This document shows, piece by piece, positions 7,012 to 17,331 of a stretch of DNA of 39,432 nucleotides (position 1 is its first letter; each line of letters begins with the position of its first letter). Below the pieces are notes generated by a model. That model did not search any database. It had not been told where the DNA came from and saw nothing but the letters and a program-made list of their open reading frames with translations. A program made the translations under genes and the position numbers. This stretch comes from Syntrophobacteraceae bacterium (lineage in GTDB: Bacteria > Desulfobacterota > Syntrophobacteria > Syntrophobacterales > Syntrophobacteraceae). The stretch is taken from assembly GCA_031292195.1 (NCBI GenBank), contig JARLHP010000115.1, positions 1-39,432 on the forward strand. Direction: 5' to 3'.

Positions 7012-8709
7012 GTGGCCAAAAAAATAGGCGAATTGCTGATCCAGGAGGGCTTGGTCACCACCGAGCAACTCAACCGCGCGCTGGACGATCAGCGCCACAG
7101 CGGAGAACGCATTGGTGCGGCCCTGGTAAAGCAGGGCGTAATCGACGAGAATACCCTGAGCGAATTTATAGCCAGGCAGTATAACTGTCCCCAGATCAGT
7201 CTGTCCCGCATCACCCTCGGAAAAGGTATCGTAAGCCTGGTTCCCCTCGACATTATGCACAAATACCAGGCGGTGCCCTTCGGACTGATGGGCAATACCC
7301 TCCACGTCGCCATGGCGGACCCCGGCAACCTGTTCATTATCGATGACATTCGCTTCCTCACCCGTAAAAACATCCAGATTCACGTAGCAGCCGATTCGGT
7401 GCTCAAGCAGGTCATCGGGACTTTTTTCAACGCCGACGACGACTCTTTTGACGACATTCTGGGGGCGATTAAAGACGAGGTAGAACTCGATTTTGTCCAG
7501 ACATCCGACGAGATGGACCTCTCGATGCTTGAAAATGCAGCCGAGCAGGCCCCCGTGGTCAAACTGGTCAATCTCATCCTGATGGACGCCATCCGAAAAC
7601 ATGCCAGCGATGTTCATGTCGAACCCTATGAGAAGGTGATGCGCATCCGCTTCCGCATCGACGGGGTGCTCTACGAGGTGATGCGGCCTCCCATCCATCT
7701 CAAAAATGCCATTATTTCGCGTTTAAAAATCATGTCTCGCCTCGATATTGCCGAGAGGCGACTGCCCCAGGACGGGCGAATACGGCTCAAGGCAAAAGGC
7801 GTCGAGATGGATTTCCGGGTTTCAGTGCTGCCCACCCTTTTTGGCGAAAAGGTAGTCTTGCGTCTGCTCGACAAATCCGGTCTCCAATTGGATATGACCA
7901 AACTGGGCTTTGAAGAGGGCCAGTACAAAAATTTCCGCGACGCCATCTATTTGCCTTATGGAATGGTCCTGGTCACCGGCCCGACCGGCAGCGGCAAGAC
8001 CACCACACTCTACAGCGCGCTGGCCGATCTAAACAAGGTGGCCCACAACATCTCGACGGCCGAAGACCCCATAGAATACAACCTGATGGGCATAAACCAG
8101 GTCCAGATGCACGAGGCTATCGGCCTCACCTTTGCCGCCGCCCTTCGCTCTTTTCTGCGCCAGGACCCCGACATCATAATGGTCGGTGAAATTCGAGACT
8201 TCGAAACCGCTGAAATTGCGGTCAAAGCGGCCCTGACCGGCCACCTGGTGCTCAGCACCCTTCACACCAACGACGCCCCGAGCACCATTAACCGGTTGCT
8301 CAATATGGGCGTGGAAGCCTTTCTGGTCGCCTCGGCCGTAAACCTGGTGCTGGCCCAAAGACTGGTGCGCAAAATCTGCTCGGAGTGCAAGACCGAAGAA
8401 CCAGTCAGCCCGGAAACCTTGCTCGACCTCGGGGTGATGGATGACGAGCTTGGCGGTTTCACCTGCTATCACGGCAAAGGCTGCGCCGCCTGTAACGATA
8501 CGGGATACCGGGGACGTATCGCCCTTTACGAAGTCATGCCCCTCTATGAGCAAATCCGGGAACTCGTCCTGATGGGCGCCTCCGCCGCCGAGATCAAAAA
8601 GGAATCCATCCGTCTGGGGATGACCACCTTGAGGCGCGCAGGTATTAACAAACTTAAGGAGGGAGTGACCTCTGTCGAGGAAGTCATCAGGTCTTCGACC
8701 AAAGATTGA
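7012..8709 (+). CDS. pilB: Type IV pilus assembly ATPase PilB (GspE family)
   Basis: This 565-residue hexameric ATPase powers pilus extension from the cytoplasmic side of the inner membrane. The N-terminal 150 residues are the GspE/MshE N-domain (IGELLIQEGLVTTEQLNRAL). The ATPase core has Walker A GPTGSGKT at 323-330, Walker B around D385-E393 (DPDIIMVGE), the ALTGHLVLSTLHTND histidine box, and a zinc module with C456-x2-C459 and C491-x2-C494. The GTG start has GGGAAGGA about 10 nt upstream. The zinc module and N-domain favour PilB over PilT. pilC follows after 104 bp. Confidence 0.93.
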   Translation: MAKKIGELLIQEGLVTTEQLNRALDDQRHSGERIGAALVKQGVIDENTLSEFIARQYNCPQISLSRITLGKGIVSLVPLDIMHKYQAVPFGLMGNTLHVAMADPGNLFIIDDIRFLTRKNIQIHVAADSVLKQVIGTFFNADDDSFDDILGAIKDEVELDFVQTSDEMDLSMLENAAEQAPVVKLVNLILMDAIRKHASDVHVEPYEKVMRIRFRIDGVLYEVMRPPIHLKNAIISRLKIMSRLDIAERRLPQDGRIRLKAKGVEMDFRVSVLPTLFGEKVVLRLLDKSGLQLDMTKLGFEEGQYKNFRDAIYLPYGMVLVTGPTGSGKTTTLYSALADLNKVAHNISTAEDPIEYNLMGINQVQMHEAIGLTFAAALRSFLRQDPDIIMVGEIRDFETAEIAVKAALTGHLVLSTLHTNDAPSTINRLLNMGVEAFLVASAVNLVLAQRLVRKICSECKTEEPVSPETLLDLGVMDDELGGFTCYHGKGCAACNDTGYRGRIALYEVMPLYEQIRELVLMGASAAEIKKESIRLGMTTLRRAGINKLKEGVTSVEEVIRSSTKD

Positions 8710-8813
8710 TTCCCCGCTCCCCGCTTTCCTTCTTCCATCGCCTGTTTTGGACTGCAAATTGCATTGAGTATCGATGAACCACCAATTTTTACCGACACAA
8801 CAGGAGAGCAGGA

Positions 8814-10025
8814 ATGGCGATTTATTTATGGGCAGGCAAAGATCGCTCAGGCAAAAAGCAAAAAGGAGAAATCGAGGCCGATAATCTTCCCCTGGCCCGC
8901 CAGATGGTGGTCAAAAAAGGGGTAGTGATCAGGACCATCAAACTCAAGCCCAAAGACCTTATGGCGTACTTTCCGGCCATCGGGGGCAAGGTTAAGGACA
9001 AGGACAAGGTCATATTCGTCAGGCAGTTTTCAACCATGATCGATGCCGGCCTGCCCCTGGTGCAGTGCCTGGACATTCTCCAGGACCAACAGGAGAACGC
9101 GACTTTCAAAAGAGTAATTAAACAGATCAAAAAGAGCGTCGAGGAAGGTTCGACGCTTTCCGACGCCATCAAGGCCCACCCCAAAGTCTTTGACAATCTG
9201 TTTCACAACCTGGTGGCCGCCGGGGAGATCGGAGGCATACTGGACGTGATTTTGAACCGGCTGGCCGCCTACATCGAAAAGATGGCCAGTCTAAAGAAAA
9301 AGGTCAAAAGCGCGCTTACCTACCCGGCCATAGTCGTCTCCATTGCCGTAATCGTTGTGACGGTTATCCTGATCTTTGTCATCCCGGTCTTCACCAAGCT
9401 TTTCACCGACGCGGGAGTAAAACTTCCCACCATGACTTTGCTGGTGATGAACGCCAGCGACTTCACAAAGCATTACATCCACTGGATGATCCTGGGCATT
9501 ATCCTGCTGGTGATAGGAATTCGCAGGATTCGTAGAACCCCCAAGGGGCGCTACGTTTTTGACCAAATGGCTTTGCGGGCCCCCGTCTTCGGCATCCTGT
9601 TAAAAAAGATCGCCGTAGCACGCTTTACCAGGACCCTCGGGACCATGCTATCGAGCGGCGTGCCCATTTTGGACGGCCTGGAGGTGGTCGCGGCCACTGC
9701 CGGCAACTCGGTTGTGGAAAAGGCCATCCGGGACGCCCGGACTTCAATTTCCGAAGGCCGCCCGGTGGCCGAACCTCTGGCCGAAACGCACGTCTTTCCG
9801 CCCATGGTGACACAGATGATCGCCGTTGGCGAAGCTACCGGCGCTCTCGACAACATGCTCGGCAAAATAGCCGATTTCTACGACGAGGAAGTCGACACGG
9901 CCGTCGGATCCTTGACATCCATGCTCGAACCTCTGCTCATTCTTTTCCTGGGCGTAACCATCGGCTTTCTGCTGGTGGCCATGTACCTGCCCATCTTTCA
10001 ACTTGCCGACGTGGTTGCGAGATAA
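8814..10025 (+). CDS. pilC: Type IV pilus inner-membrane platform protein PilC
   Basis: This 403-residue GspF/PilC-type protein is the inner-membrane platform that couples PilB to pilin polymerisation. It has the standard opening (YLWAGKDRSGKKQKGEIEAD) and two repeated T2SSF domains. The first contains FVRQFSTMIDAGLPLVQCLDIL. The second contains FTRTLGTMLSSGVPILDGLEVV and MIAVGEATGALDNMLGKIADFYDEEVD. Membrane segments lie near the middle (AIVVSIAVIVVTVILIFVIP and a second just after) and at the C-terminus (LLILFLGVTIGFLLVAMYLP). The length is normal. ACAGGAG precedes the ATG. The stop is 13 nt before pilS. Confidence 0.93.
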   Translation: MAIYLWAGKDRSGKKQKGEIEADNLPLARQMVVKKGVVIRTIKLKPKDLMAYFPAIGGKVKDKDKVIFVRQFSTMIDAGLPLVQCLDILQDQQENATFKRVIKQIKKSVEEGSTLSDAIKAHPKVFDNLFHNLVAAGEIGGILDVILNRLAAYIEKMASLKKKVKSALTYPAIVVSIAVIVVTVILIFVIPVFTKLFTDAGVKLPTMTLLVMNASDFTKHYIHWMILGIILLVIGIRRIRRTPKGRYVFDQMALRAPVFGILLKKIAVARFTRTLGTMLSSGVPILDGLEVVAATAGNSVVEKAIRDARTSISEGRPVAEPLAETHVFPPMVTQMIAVGEATGALDNMLGKIADFYDEEVDTAVGSLTSMLEPLLILFLGVTIGFLLVAMYLPIFQLADVVAR

Positions 10026-10038
10026 AGAAGAAGGCTGC

Positions 10039-11760
10039 ATGCTCGAACTGCTGGCCGGACTTGATAATGAGGCCGATGACGGCCGACTGAGGAGCAAACT
10101 CAAAAAACTGATGCTCTATCGGCTGCTCCTGGCCCTTTTTTTCCTGCTGGTCACTATCGCCGTTCAAAGCAGAAGAAATGGCCACCTGCTCTCCGCACTG
10201 TTTCACCCTCTCTATATGTTTTCCTGTATACTCGTCCTGTTTACGATTTTCGGGGCCTTTGCCCTCCGGGGTGTCCGCCGACTGGAGCGCTTCACCCTGC
10301 TCCAACTCCTGTTCGATCTGGGGGCCGTAACCGTTCTGGTTTTTATGACGGGCGGAATTGACTCCTGCTTCTCATCGCTCTACATGCTGGTGATATTCAG
10401 CGCGGCCCTGTTGCTGCACCGCAAGGCAAGTCTTTTGACCGCCTCCGCCTCCGCCCTGATCTACGGTTGTCTTCTCGACCTGCAATACTTCGGATGGATA
10501 TCTCCGCTCGATATAGCCTTAGGGTCTCTGCATGCGCGGGACTCCGGGACCTACTTTTTCAATATCCTCATTAATACCGCCGCCTTTTTCCTGGTAGGCT
10601 TTCTGGCCGGATACCTCGCCCGGGAACTCCAGAGGTCCAAACTGCGCGTTCGTCAAAGCGAAAGGGACCTCGAGACCTTGCAAACCCTTCACACCAGTAT
10701 CGTTCGAAGCATGACAAGCGGCCTGCTTACCGTCGATCTGGAAGGACGCATCATTTTTTCGAACAAGGCCGCCCATAAGATGCTCGGAATGAAGCCCGAG
10801 GAGATCTCCGGGTACCTGGTGACCGAGATCTTTACGGGCATTGACTTTTTACCGGTTCATAGCGCTACGACGCTCAGCGCTTCAAGACACGCCACTCGCA
10901 TGGAGACCTGCTACAACCATCCGGCCGGCATGCAAATCGTTTTCGGCTATTCGGCTTCCGCCCTGAGGAAAGAGAACGGCAAAACTTTCGGCTGGCTCAT
11001 CATATTTACCGACCTTACCAAGCTCAGAGGCATCGAGGAGCATTTTCAGAGGATGGAGCGGCTGGTACTGGCCGGCAGAGTGGCCGCCGAAATAGCCCAT
11101 GAGATCAAAAACCCGCTGGCGGCCATGAGCGGCGCCGTGCAAATGCTGCGGAGCGAAACGGGACTGAGTCCGTTAAATGAAAGACTCATTGGAATTGTGC
11201 AACGGGAAATCGAGCGTGTAAACGCGCTGGTGACCGAATTTCTGTGGATGGCCAAAGGTTCGCCCCAGTCTTCGAAAATCGAGGATGTGGCGGTATGCCC
11301 GGTTATCGAGGAGATCGTAGCCCTTATAAGAGCCAACAAAAAGGCCACAGCCTCCCACACCATCAGCACCGACTTCCGCTCAAAGCCCCTGGTTGCCATC
11401 GATCCGCTCCATCTGCGCCGGGTGCTGTGGAACCTGCTGGTAAACGCCCTGGAAGCCATGCCCGCCGGCGGAGAGCTTTCCATAGCGGTCGAGCTCCAAC
11501 ACCCTATCGACAATCCGGATAGACAGGTTAGAATAGATATTGGCGATACGGGATGCGGAATTCCCGATCCAGCCCTGAAAAGAATTTTCGATCCCTTTTT
11601 TACCACCAAGACTAACGGGACAGGTCTGGGACTGAGCATCGTCTACCAACTGGTCGAGAAGGCCTCCGGCAGGGTGGAAGTAAATGGTAAACAGCCGGGG
11701 AGCGGAACGATCTTTTCACTTTTTTTCCCCCCCAGCAGCTCTTTTTCGCTTGCCAAATGA
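10039..11760 (+). CDS. pilS: PilS-type sensor histidine kinase
   Basis: This 573-residue membrane kinase has about six N-terminal transmembrane segments, including the PilS-like MTGGIDSCFSSLYMLVI. A PAS domain (SGLLTVDLEGRIIFSNKAAHKMLG) follows, then a dimerisation domain with phospho-acceptor H354 in EIAHEIKNPLAAM. The ATPase domain has an N-box (WNLLVNALEAMP), G1 (DIGDTGCGIPD) and GTGLGLSIV. PilS normally phosphorylates PilR to switch on sigma-54-dependent pilin transcription. The ATG at 10039 has AAGAAGG upstream; a longer frame would overlap pilC. No PilR gene follows: groES comes next, so the partner must be elsewhere. Confidence 0.88.
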   Translation: MLELLAGLDNEADDGRLRSKLKKLMLYRLLLALFFLLVTIAVQSRRNGHLLSALFHPLYMFSCILVLFTIFGAFALRGVRRLERFTLLQLLFDLGAVTVLVFMTGGIDSCFSSLYMLVIFSAALLLHRKASLLTASASALIYGCLLDLQYFGWISPLDIALGSLHARDSGTYFFNILINTAAFFLVGFLAGYLARELQRSKLRVRQSERDLETLQTLHTSIVRSMTSGLLTVDLEGRIIFSNKAAHKMLGMKPEEISGYLVTEIFTGIDFLPVHSATTLSASRHATRMETCYNHPAGMQIVFGYSASALRKENGKTFGWLIIFTDLTKLRGIEEHFQRMERLVLAGRVAAEIAHEIKNPLAAMSGAVQMLRSETGLSPLNERLIGIVQREIERVNALVTEFLWMAKGSPQSSKIEDVAVCPVIEEIVALIRANKKATASHTISTDFRSKPLVAIDPLHLRRVLWNLLVNALEAMPAGGELSIAVELQHPIDNPDRQVRIDIGDTGCGIPDPALKRIFDPFFTTKTNGTGLGLSIVYQLVEKASGRVEVNGKQPGSGTIFSLFFPPSSSFSLAK

Positions 11761-11774
11761 ATCGGCGATGATTA

Positions 11775-11801
11775 AAAGCACTCATCATGATTGAGTGCTA
11801 A
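11775..11801 (+). promoter_or_regulatory. CIRCE operator (HrcA site) of groESL
   Basis: The half-sites AAAGCACTC (11775-11783) and GAGTGCTAA (11793-11801) flank a 9-nt spacer. The right half is exact and the left matches 7 of 9 positions of the CIRCE consensus TTAGCACTC-N9-GAGTGCTAA. HrcA represses chaperonin genes at this site and releases them on heat stress. A weak promoter, TTGCCA (11750-11755) and TAAAAG (11773-11778) with 17-bp spacing, would overlap the operator; its -35 lies in the last codons of pilS. Confidence 0.93.
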
Positions 11802-11868
11802 CACTGCCGGGCGAAGCCCCCGGGCTTTTGTCCATTTCGATTTATTTTCCAAACCGAAAGGAGTTGCT

Positions 11869-12156
11869 ATGAACCTCAGACCGCTAAACGATCGCGTCGT
11901 GGTCAAACGCATGGAAGAAGAACAAAAAACCGCAGGCGGGATTATCATTCCCGACACGGCCAAGGAAAAGCCCATCCAGGGTGAAGTACTTGCCGCGGGC
12001 AGCGGCAAGACCATGGAAGACGGCTCCAAAAGAGTCCTCGATGTCAAGAAGGGTGACCGTGTTCTTTTCGGCAAATACGCCGGCACAGAGATCACCGTCG
12101 AGGGCCAGGAAGTTCTTATCATGCGCGAAGACGACATTCTCGCGATCATCGAGTAA
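11869..12156 (+). CDS. groS: Co-chaperonin GroES
   Basis: This 95-residue protein caps the GroEL cavity. It shows the full Cpn10 fold: [34 protein letters not shown] with the mobile loop, then [26 protein letters not shown] and the C-terminal EDDILAIIE. The ATG at 11869 has AAAGGAG five nt upstream; an earlier in-frame start would lie in the operator. The gene sits 67 bp after the CIRCE element and 38 bp before groEL. Confidence 0.97.
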   Translation: MNLRPLNDRVVVKRMEEEQKTAGGIIIPDTAKEKPIQGEVLAAGSGKTMEDGSKRVLDVKKGDRVLFGKYAGTEITVEGQEVLIMREDDILAIIE

Positions 12157-12164
12157 ATCTCTGA

Positions 12165-13823
<1,659 letters not shown>

Positions 13824-13889
13824 GGATACCAAGCCTTCCGGGTAAAACGGCGTCATTGCGCACGATGCCCGCAGGTTTTTTTACGCTTG

Positions 13890-13925
13890 CCCCCGGCCCT
13901 TACGGGTTCGGGGGTTTTCTTTTTT
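13890..13925 (+). terminator. Intrinsic terminator of groESL
   Basis: CCCCCG (13890-13895) pairs with CGGGGG (13909-13914), with an inner CCC/GGG extension, followed by TTTTCTTTTTT. It lies about 67 bp after the groEL stop. The rest of 13824-14154 contains the phoU promoter candidate and no gene. Confidence 0.85.
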
Positions 13926-14040
13926 CGACGTCCGCTCCCGTCACAGGGCTTCCCTTTTGGAAAAGAGGGCGCCGGGACCTGAGCGCCGCCTCTTGGGATG
14001 TAAGGTAATTAAGATACTCCCGACCCGGCGGGGGGGCTGC

Positions 14041-14070
14041 TTGCAATTGGCGCCGAGCCTCGGTTATAAA
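14041..14070 (+). promoter_or_regulatory. Candidate sigma-70 promoter for phoU
   Basis: TTGCAA (14041-14046) and TATAAA (14065-14070) are separated by 18 bp, within an AT-rich patch about 85 bp before the phoU start. I see no clear Pho box. This is a pattern match only. Confidence 0.45.
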
Positions 14071-14154
14071 ATAGCTTTGAGGATCTAACGACGAATTATC
14101 CGCGGTGGCGGTTGGCATTTATTGGCTTGAATCGAGACAAGGCGGGGGGCATGA

Positions 14155-14832
14155 GTGAAGACTCCACTGGAAAAGGAATTGGAGGCGCTTCAAGACAGGC
14201 TGGTCGACCTCGGCGTGATGGTCGAGCGCAGCATAATCGATGCGGTGGAGATTCTCGGCGGGCGGCGAATCGAGGAGGCCAAACGGCTGATCGAGGCCGA
14301 TTCGGAGATCAACCGCAGACGTTATCAAATTGAATCGGATACCCTGGTCCTCATAGCCAGGCAACAGCCCATGGCCAAAGATCTCAGGACCCTTGCGGCC
14401 ATATTGGAGATTTCCGGGGAATTGGAAAGAATTGCCGATTATTCCAAAGGGATCGCCAAAATTGTGGTCAAACTGGGGGAAAACCCCCTGATCAAACCTC
14501 TGATCGACATTCCCAGAATGGCGGCCCTGGCATCCGACATGCTCCACAGAGCACTCCTGGCATTTGTGGACAGGGACATCGAAGTCGCCAACGCCATACC
14601 CGGGGAAGACCAACAGATTGACGATCTCTACGACCAGGTATACCGCGAACTCATGACTTACGTGCTTGCCGACCCGAGAAACATCGACGGCGCCAGCCAT
14701 CTCATGTGGGTTGCTCACAACCTGGAACGCGCCGCCGACCGGGTGGTGAACATCTGCGAGCGCGTAATCTTCACGGTGACCGGGGAACTGATCGAATTTG
14801 ACGGAGAAGAGCCGGTGAATAAGAGCCGGTGA
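14155..14832 (+). CDS. phoU: Phosphate signalling protein PhoU
   Basis: This 225-residue all-helical protein has two tandem PhoU three-helix repeats, each with its metal-binding signature: MAKDLRTLAAILEISGELERIADYSKGIAK near residue 75 and MWVAHNLERAADRVVNICE near residue 185. PhoU damps Pho-regulon signalling and phosphate uptake, usually next to pst genes; none are visible here. The GTG start at 14155 follows a G-rich GCGGGGGGC; an ATG four bases earlier is in another frame. The last residues, PVNKSR, are encoded by a minisatellite that continues downstream, so the natural C-terminus was probably altered. Confidence 0.93.
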   Translation: MKTPLEKELEALQDRLVDLGVMVERSIIDAVEILGGRRIEEAKRLIEADSEINRRRYQIESDTLVLIARQQPMAKDLRTLAAILEISGELERIADYSKGIAKIVVKLGENPLIKPLIDIPRMAALASDMLHRALLAFVDRDIEVANAIPGEDQQIDDLYDQVYRELMTYVLADPRNIDGASHLMWVAHNLERAADRVVNICERVIFTVTGELIEFDGEEPVNKSR

Positions 14833-15038
14833 ATGGGTGAATCGGCTAAGAGCCGGTGAATCGGTGAGTCGGTGAATCGGAAAGAAAAGAAAAGCTTCGA
14901 CACCCAATTCACCTATTCATCTATTCACTGGCTCTTTTTTCACCAATCCACCCATTCACCGGCTTATTTTCCGATTCACCCGCTCTTTCTTTACCGATTC
15001 ACCCATTCACCGACTCACCGGCTCACCGGCTCTTATTC
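14811..15038. repeat. GGTGAATC-type minisatellite with inverted arms between convergent genes
   Basis: The left arm (14811-14880) repeats variants of CCGGTGAATCGGTGA. The right arm (about 14905-15038) carries the same units inverted. Perfect inverse pairs include the 19-mer at 14827-14845 with 14994-15012, and the 16-mer at 14817-14832 with 15023-15038. The array contains the final codons and stops of both flanking genes, which end alike in NKSR. It could fold into a long hairpin and act as a bidirectional terminator. Confidence 0.9.
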
Positions 15039-16675
15039 ATTTGCGCTACTCCGCCCTCGGAAGTCCAATAAGGATGAGCAAGGTCTTCGAACACGGACAA
15101 GGCGGCCTCGGTGCCCTGCCCCATGGCGGTTACTATCTGTTTGTAGCCCCCTTCCACATCTCCGGCGGAATAGACTCCCGGGACATTGGTTCTGTGATGT
15201 GAATCATGCCCGATGAAACCCTCCGGCGTGAGTTCGACGCCCAGGGCCCTGGCAAGATCGACCGAAGGCTCATAGCCGATGGCCACAAAGACTCCCTGCA
15301 CAGGGAAGGGATAGACCTCACCGGTCCGGTTGTTTCGTAAAACGACTTCCGAGACCTTTTCCTTGCCCTTTATCTCCACCACTTCGGTATCCCACAGGAC
15401 CTCGATGTTGTTGGAAAAGATATTTTTGGCCAGGTGCTCCTGAGCCCTCAGCCCATTACGCCGGTGCACCAGGACGGTCTGTACGCCGATGTGATGGAGA
15501 TGGAGCGCTTCGGTCACGGCGCTGTTGCCCCCTCCGACCACGATTACCTTCCTGTTTTTGAACAACGGACCGTCACACGTGGCGCAGTAGCTTACACCCC
15601 GCCCCATGAAGTTCATCTCGCCGGGAACGTCCAGTTTTTTGTAAATGGCACCTGTAGCCAGTACCAGAGCCCTGGCGATATATTTTCTCCTGCCCGTGCG
15701 CACCTCTATTCGCTCGCCGGGTTTAACCTCCACCACTTCTTCTCCCTGGAATATCTGCACATATTCCAGGGCATGGCTTACCAGAATATCGACCAGTGTT
15801 TTTCCGGGCACCCTCGCAAACCCGGGGTAGTTCTCCACAACGGGGGTTGTGGCCACCTGCCCTCCCAGCGCCCCACGTTCGATTACCGCCGTTCGCAGTC
15901 CGCTTCTAACCGAGTAAATCCCCGCGGCAAGACCGGCCGGGCCGCCGCCGACGATAACCACGTCCGTTTCGACTATTTCCGCGTCGGTTTCCGGGATGAA
16001 GACGGTCTGCTGTTCGAGCTTTTCAAGCGAGGCCGCAAACAGTTCTTCCGGCTGCGCACCCTGGGCGATCAGTATATCGTTTGCAAAGGTTTGCGGGACG
16101 CTGAAGGCGGAATAGCGATTGGCCGTTTCCTGGTTTGACTGGATGTCGATTATCTCCAGCGATACGATATCCGGCCTCTCGATGGCCGCCCTTACTCCGT
16201 TGATCGCCTGCTCCGGACAATAGGGACAGGTCGGGCTTACAAAAACCTTGAGTTCCCTTCCAGACCCCATCCTTTTCATGACCTTTAGCGACTGCTCGTT
16301 CATATTGCCGGTGCGAAACCCGATCAGCAGAATCATTCCGACCAGGGTCCGGCCCTCCTCGCCGTAGGGAACGCCCAGATACCTTATCGAATATCGTTGC
16401 GGGTCAAAGACAAGGGTCGGAGCGCTGGTCACATTTTGCTTCCGTGCCTCTTCACTCTTCAAATCGAACTCGCTCAATACGATCTTCTTCGATATTTTGG
16501 CAAAACTGCCCAGCAGGTCCCGCGCGGCCTTGTTAAGCACATCGTTTTGGCCCTTCTCGGTAAAGAGCGCCACCCGCACCTCATTGGGAAGCGCATCGAA
16601 TGCCGCCCGCAGGTTTTCTTCGACTTCAGCGCCCAAGAAGGAATCTTGCTCTCTTCCAGCTCTTTTTTCCGCCAT
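15023..16675 (-). CDS. AhpF/thioredoxin-reductase-like flavoprotein with N-terminal thioredoxin-fold domains
   Basis: The 550-residue protein joins two thioredoxin folds to a thioredoxin-reductase module. The first fold (about 1-125) has no CxxC. The second has C150-P-Y-C153 in VSPTCPYCPEQ. The reductase half has the FAD motif VVIVGGGPAGLAAGIYSVRSG, the redox pair C364-A-T-C367, the NAD(P)H motif VIVVGGGNSAVTEALHL, and YSAGDVEGGYKQ near the end. This is the AhpF architecture, which passes electrons from NAD(P)H to a peroxiredoxin or other disulfide partner. No ahpC is nearby. GAGGGG precedes the ATG. The C-terminal MNKSR comes from the minisatellite shared with phoU. Confidence 0.88.
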   Translation of the reverse strand: MAEKRAGREQDSFLGAEVEENLRAAFDALPNEVRVALFTEKGQNDVLNKAARDLLGSFAKISKKIVLSEFDLKSEEARKQNVTSAPTLVFDPQRYSIRYLGVPYGEEGRTLVGMILLIGFRTGNMNEQSLKVMKRMGSGRELKVFVSPTCPYCPEQAINGVRAAIERPDIVSLEIIDIQSNQETANRYSAFSVPQTFANDILIAQGAQPEELFAASLEKLEQQTVFIPETDAEIVETDVVIVGGGPAGLAAGIYSVRSGLRTAVIERGALGGQVATTPVVENYPGFARVPGKTLVDILVSHALEYVQIFQGEEVVEVKPGERIEVRTGRRKYIARALVLATGAIYKKLDVPGEMNFMGRGVSYCATCDGPLFKNRKVIVVGGGNSAVTEALHLHHIGVQTVLVHRRNGLRAQEHLAKNIFSNNIEVLWDTEVVEIKGKEKVSEVVLRNNRTGEVYPFPVQGVFVAIGYEPSVDLARALGVELTPEGFIGHDSHHRTNVPGVYSAGDVEGGYKQIVTAMGQGTEAALSVFEDLAHPYWTSEGGVAQMNKSR

Positions 16676-16929
16676 GTTTTCCCCTCTTTCAAAATTTGAT
16701 CGGAGAGTCTGTCGCCACCCCTAACAGAGATCAGCTTCATAGTATAAGCACTACCGGCTAAACGTTCCACTGGACCGGCGCCCATCTCCTATGCGTCTTC
16801 CTCTTCCGGCCGAGAAAATTACCGTTTCTTTCCCGGCGGAATACGGAGTCCACACTATTGCTCTATCCACACTCCAATGCATACCATGGTGTCTCGGTTC
16901 CTTTCCTTCCATTTGAGCGAGGTGGGATC

Positions 16930-17178
16930 ATGAAGAAAAAAGAGCTTTGCTGTAGCTGTGCCGCATTGGTTCTCTGGGGCTTGGGCGCCGTTCTCCTTCT
17001 GGGATTGTGGAACTATCAAAAATCGCTCTCCGACCCCCTCGGCGCCTATATCCAGTTTAGCCTCATGTTCCTGGCCACCTTCTATGTTCTGGCGTTTTTC
17101 CCCATCAAAGAGTGCTTAGACCGCCTTTCCCGACACCTGGAAGCTTCAAAGGAGGTCCCCGAGCACCCTTCGACCTGA
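16930..17178 (+). CDS. Small two-helix membrane protein, unknown function
   Basis: This 82-residue protein has two hydrophobic segments, CAALVLWGLGAVLLLGLW (about 10-27) and SLMFLATFYVLAFFPI (about 44-59), separated by a short polar loop and followed by a charged tail. CCSC occurs near the N-terminus. I do not recognise the family. The ATG at 16930 follows GAGGTGGG with good spacing, which together with the membrane pattern argues that it is real. It has no obvious operon partner; the next gene starts 150 bp downstream. Confidence 0.6.
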   Translation: MKKKELCCSCAALVLWGLGAVLLLGLWNYQKSLSDPLGAYIQFSLMFLATFYVLAFFPIKECLDRLSRHLEASKEVPEHPST

Positions 17179-17331
17179 GAATTACCCCTTCCCGTGTCAT
17201 TTCGGCAGCCCGAGGACAGGGACAAACCGCTTTTCCCTATTCTCCCTTGCCTTGAGGGGGCTTGTCCGCCAGAATAGCCGGCGACCGCTTTGCCCATCAA
17301 CTCGACACGACAAACAGACAGGGGAGAAAGT

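Noticed and set aside
14811-15038. Possible CRISPR or origin iterons
   Set aside because: Units are irregular 8-10 bp repeats with inverted copies, lacking unique spacers, and there is no dnaA, repA or DnaA-box cluster nearby.
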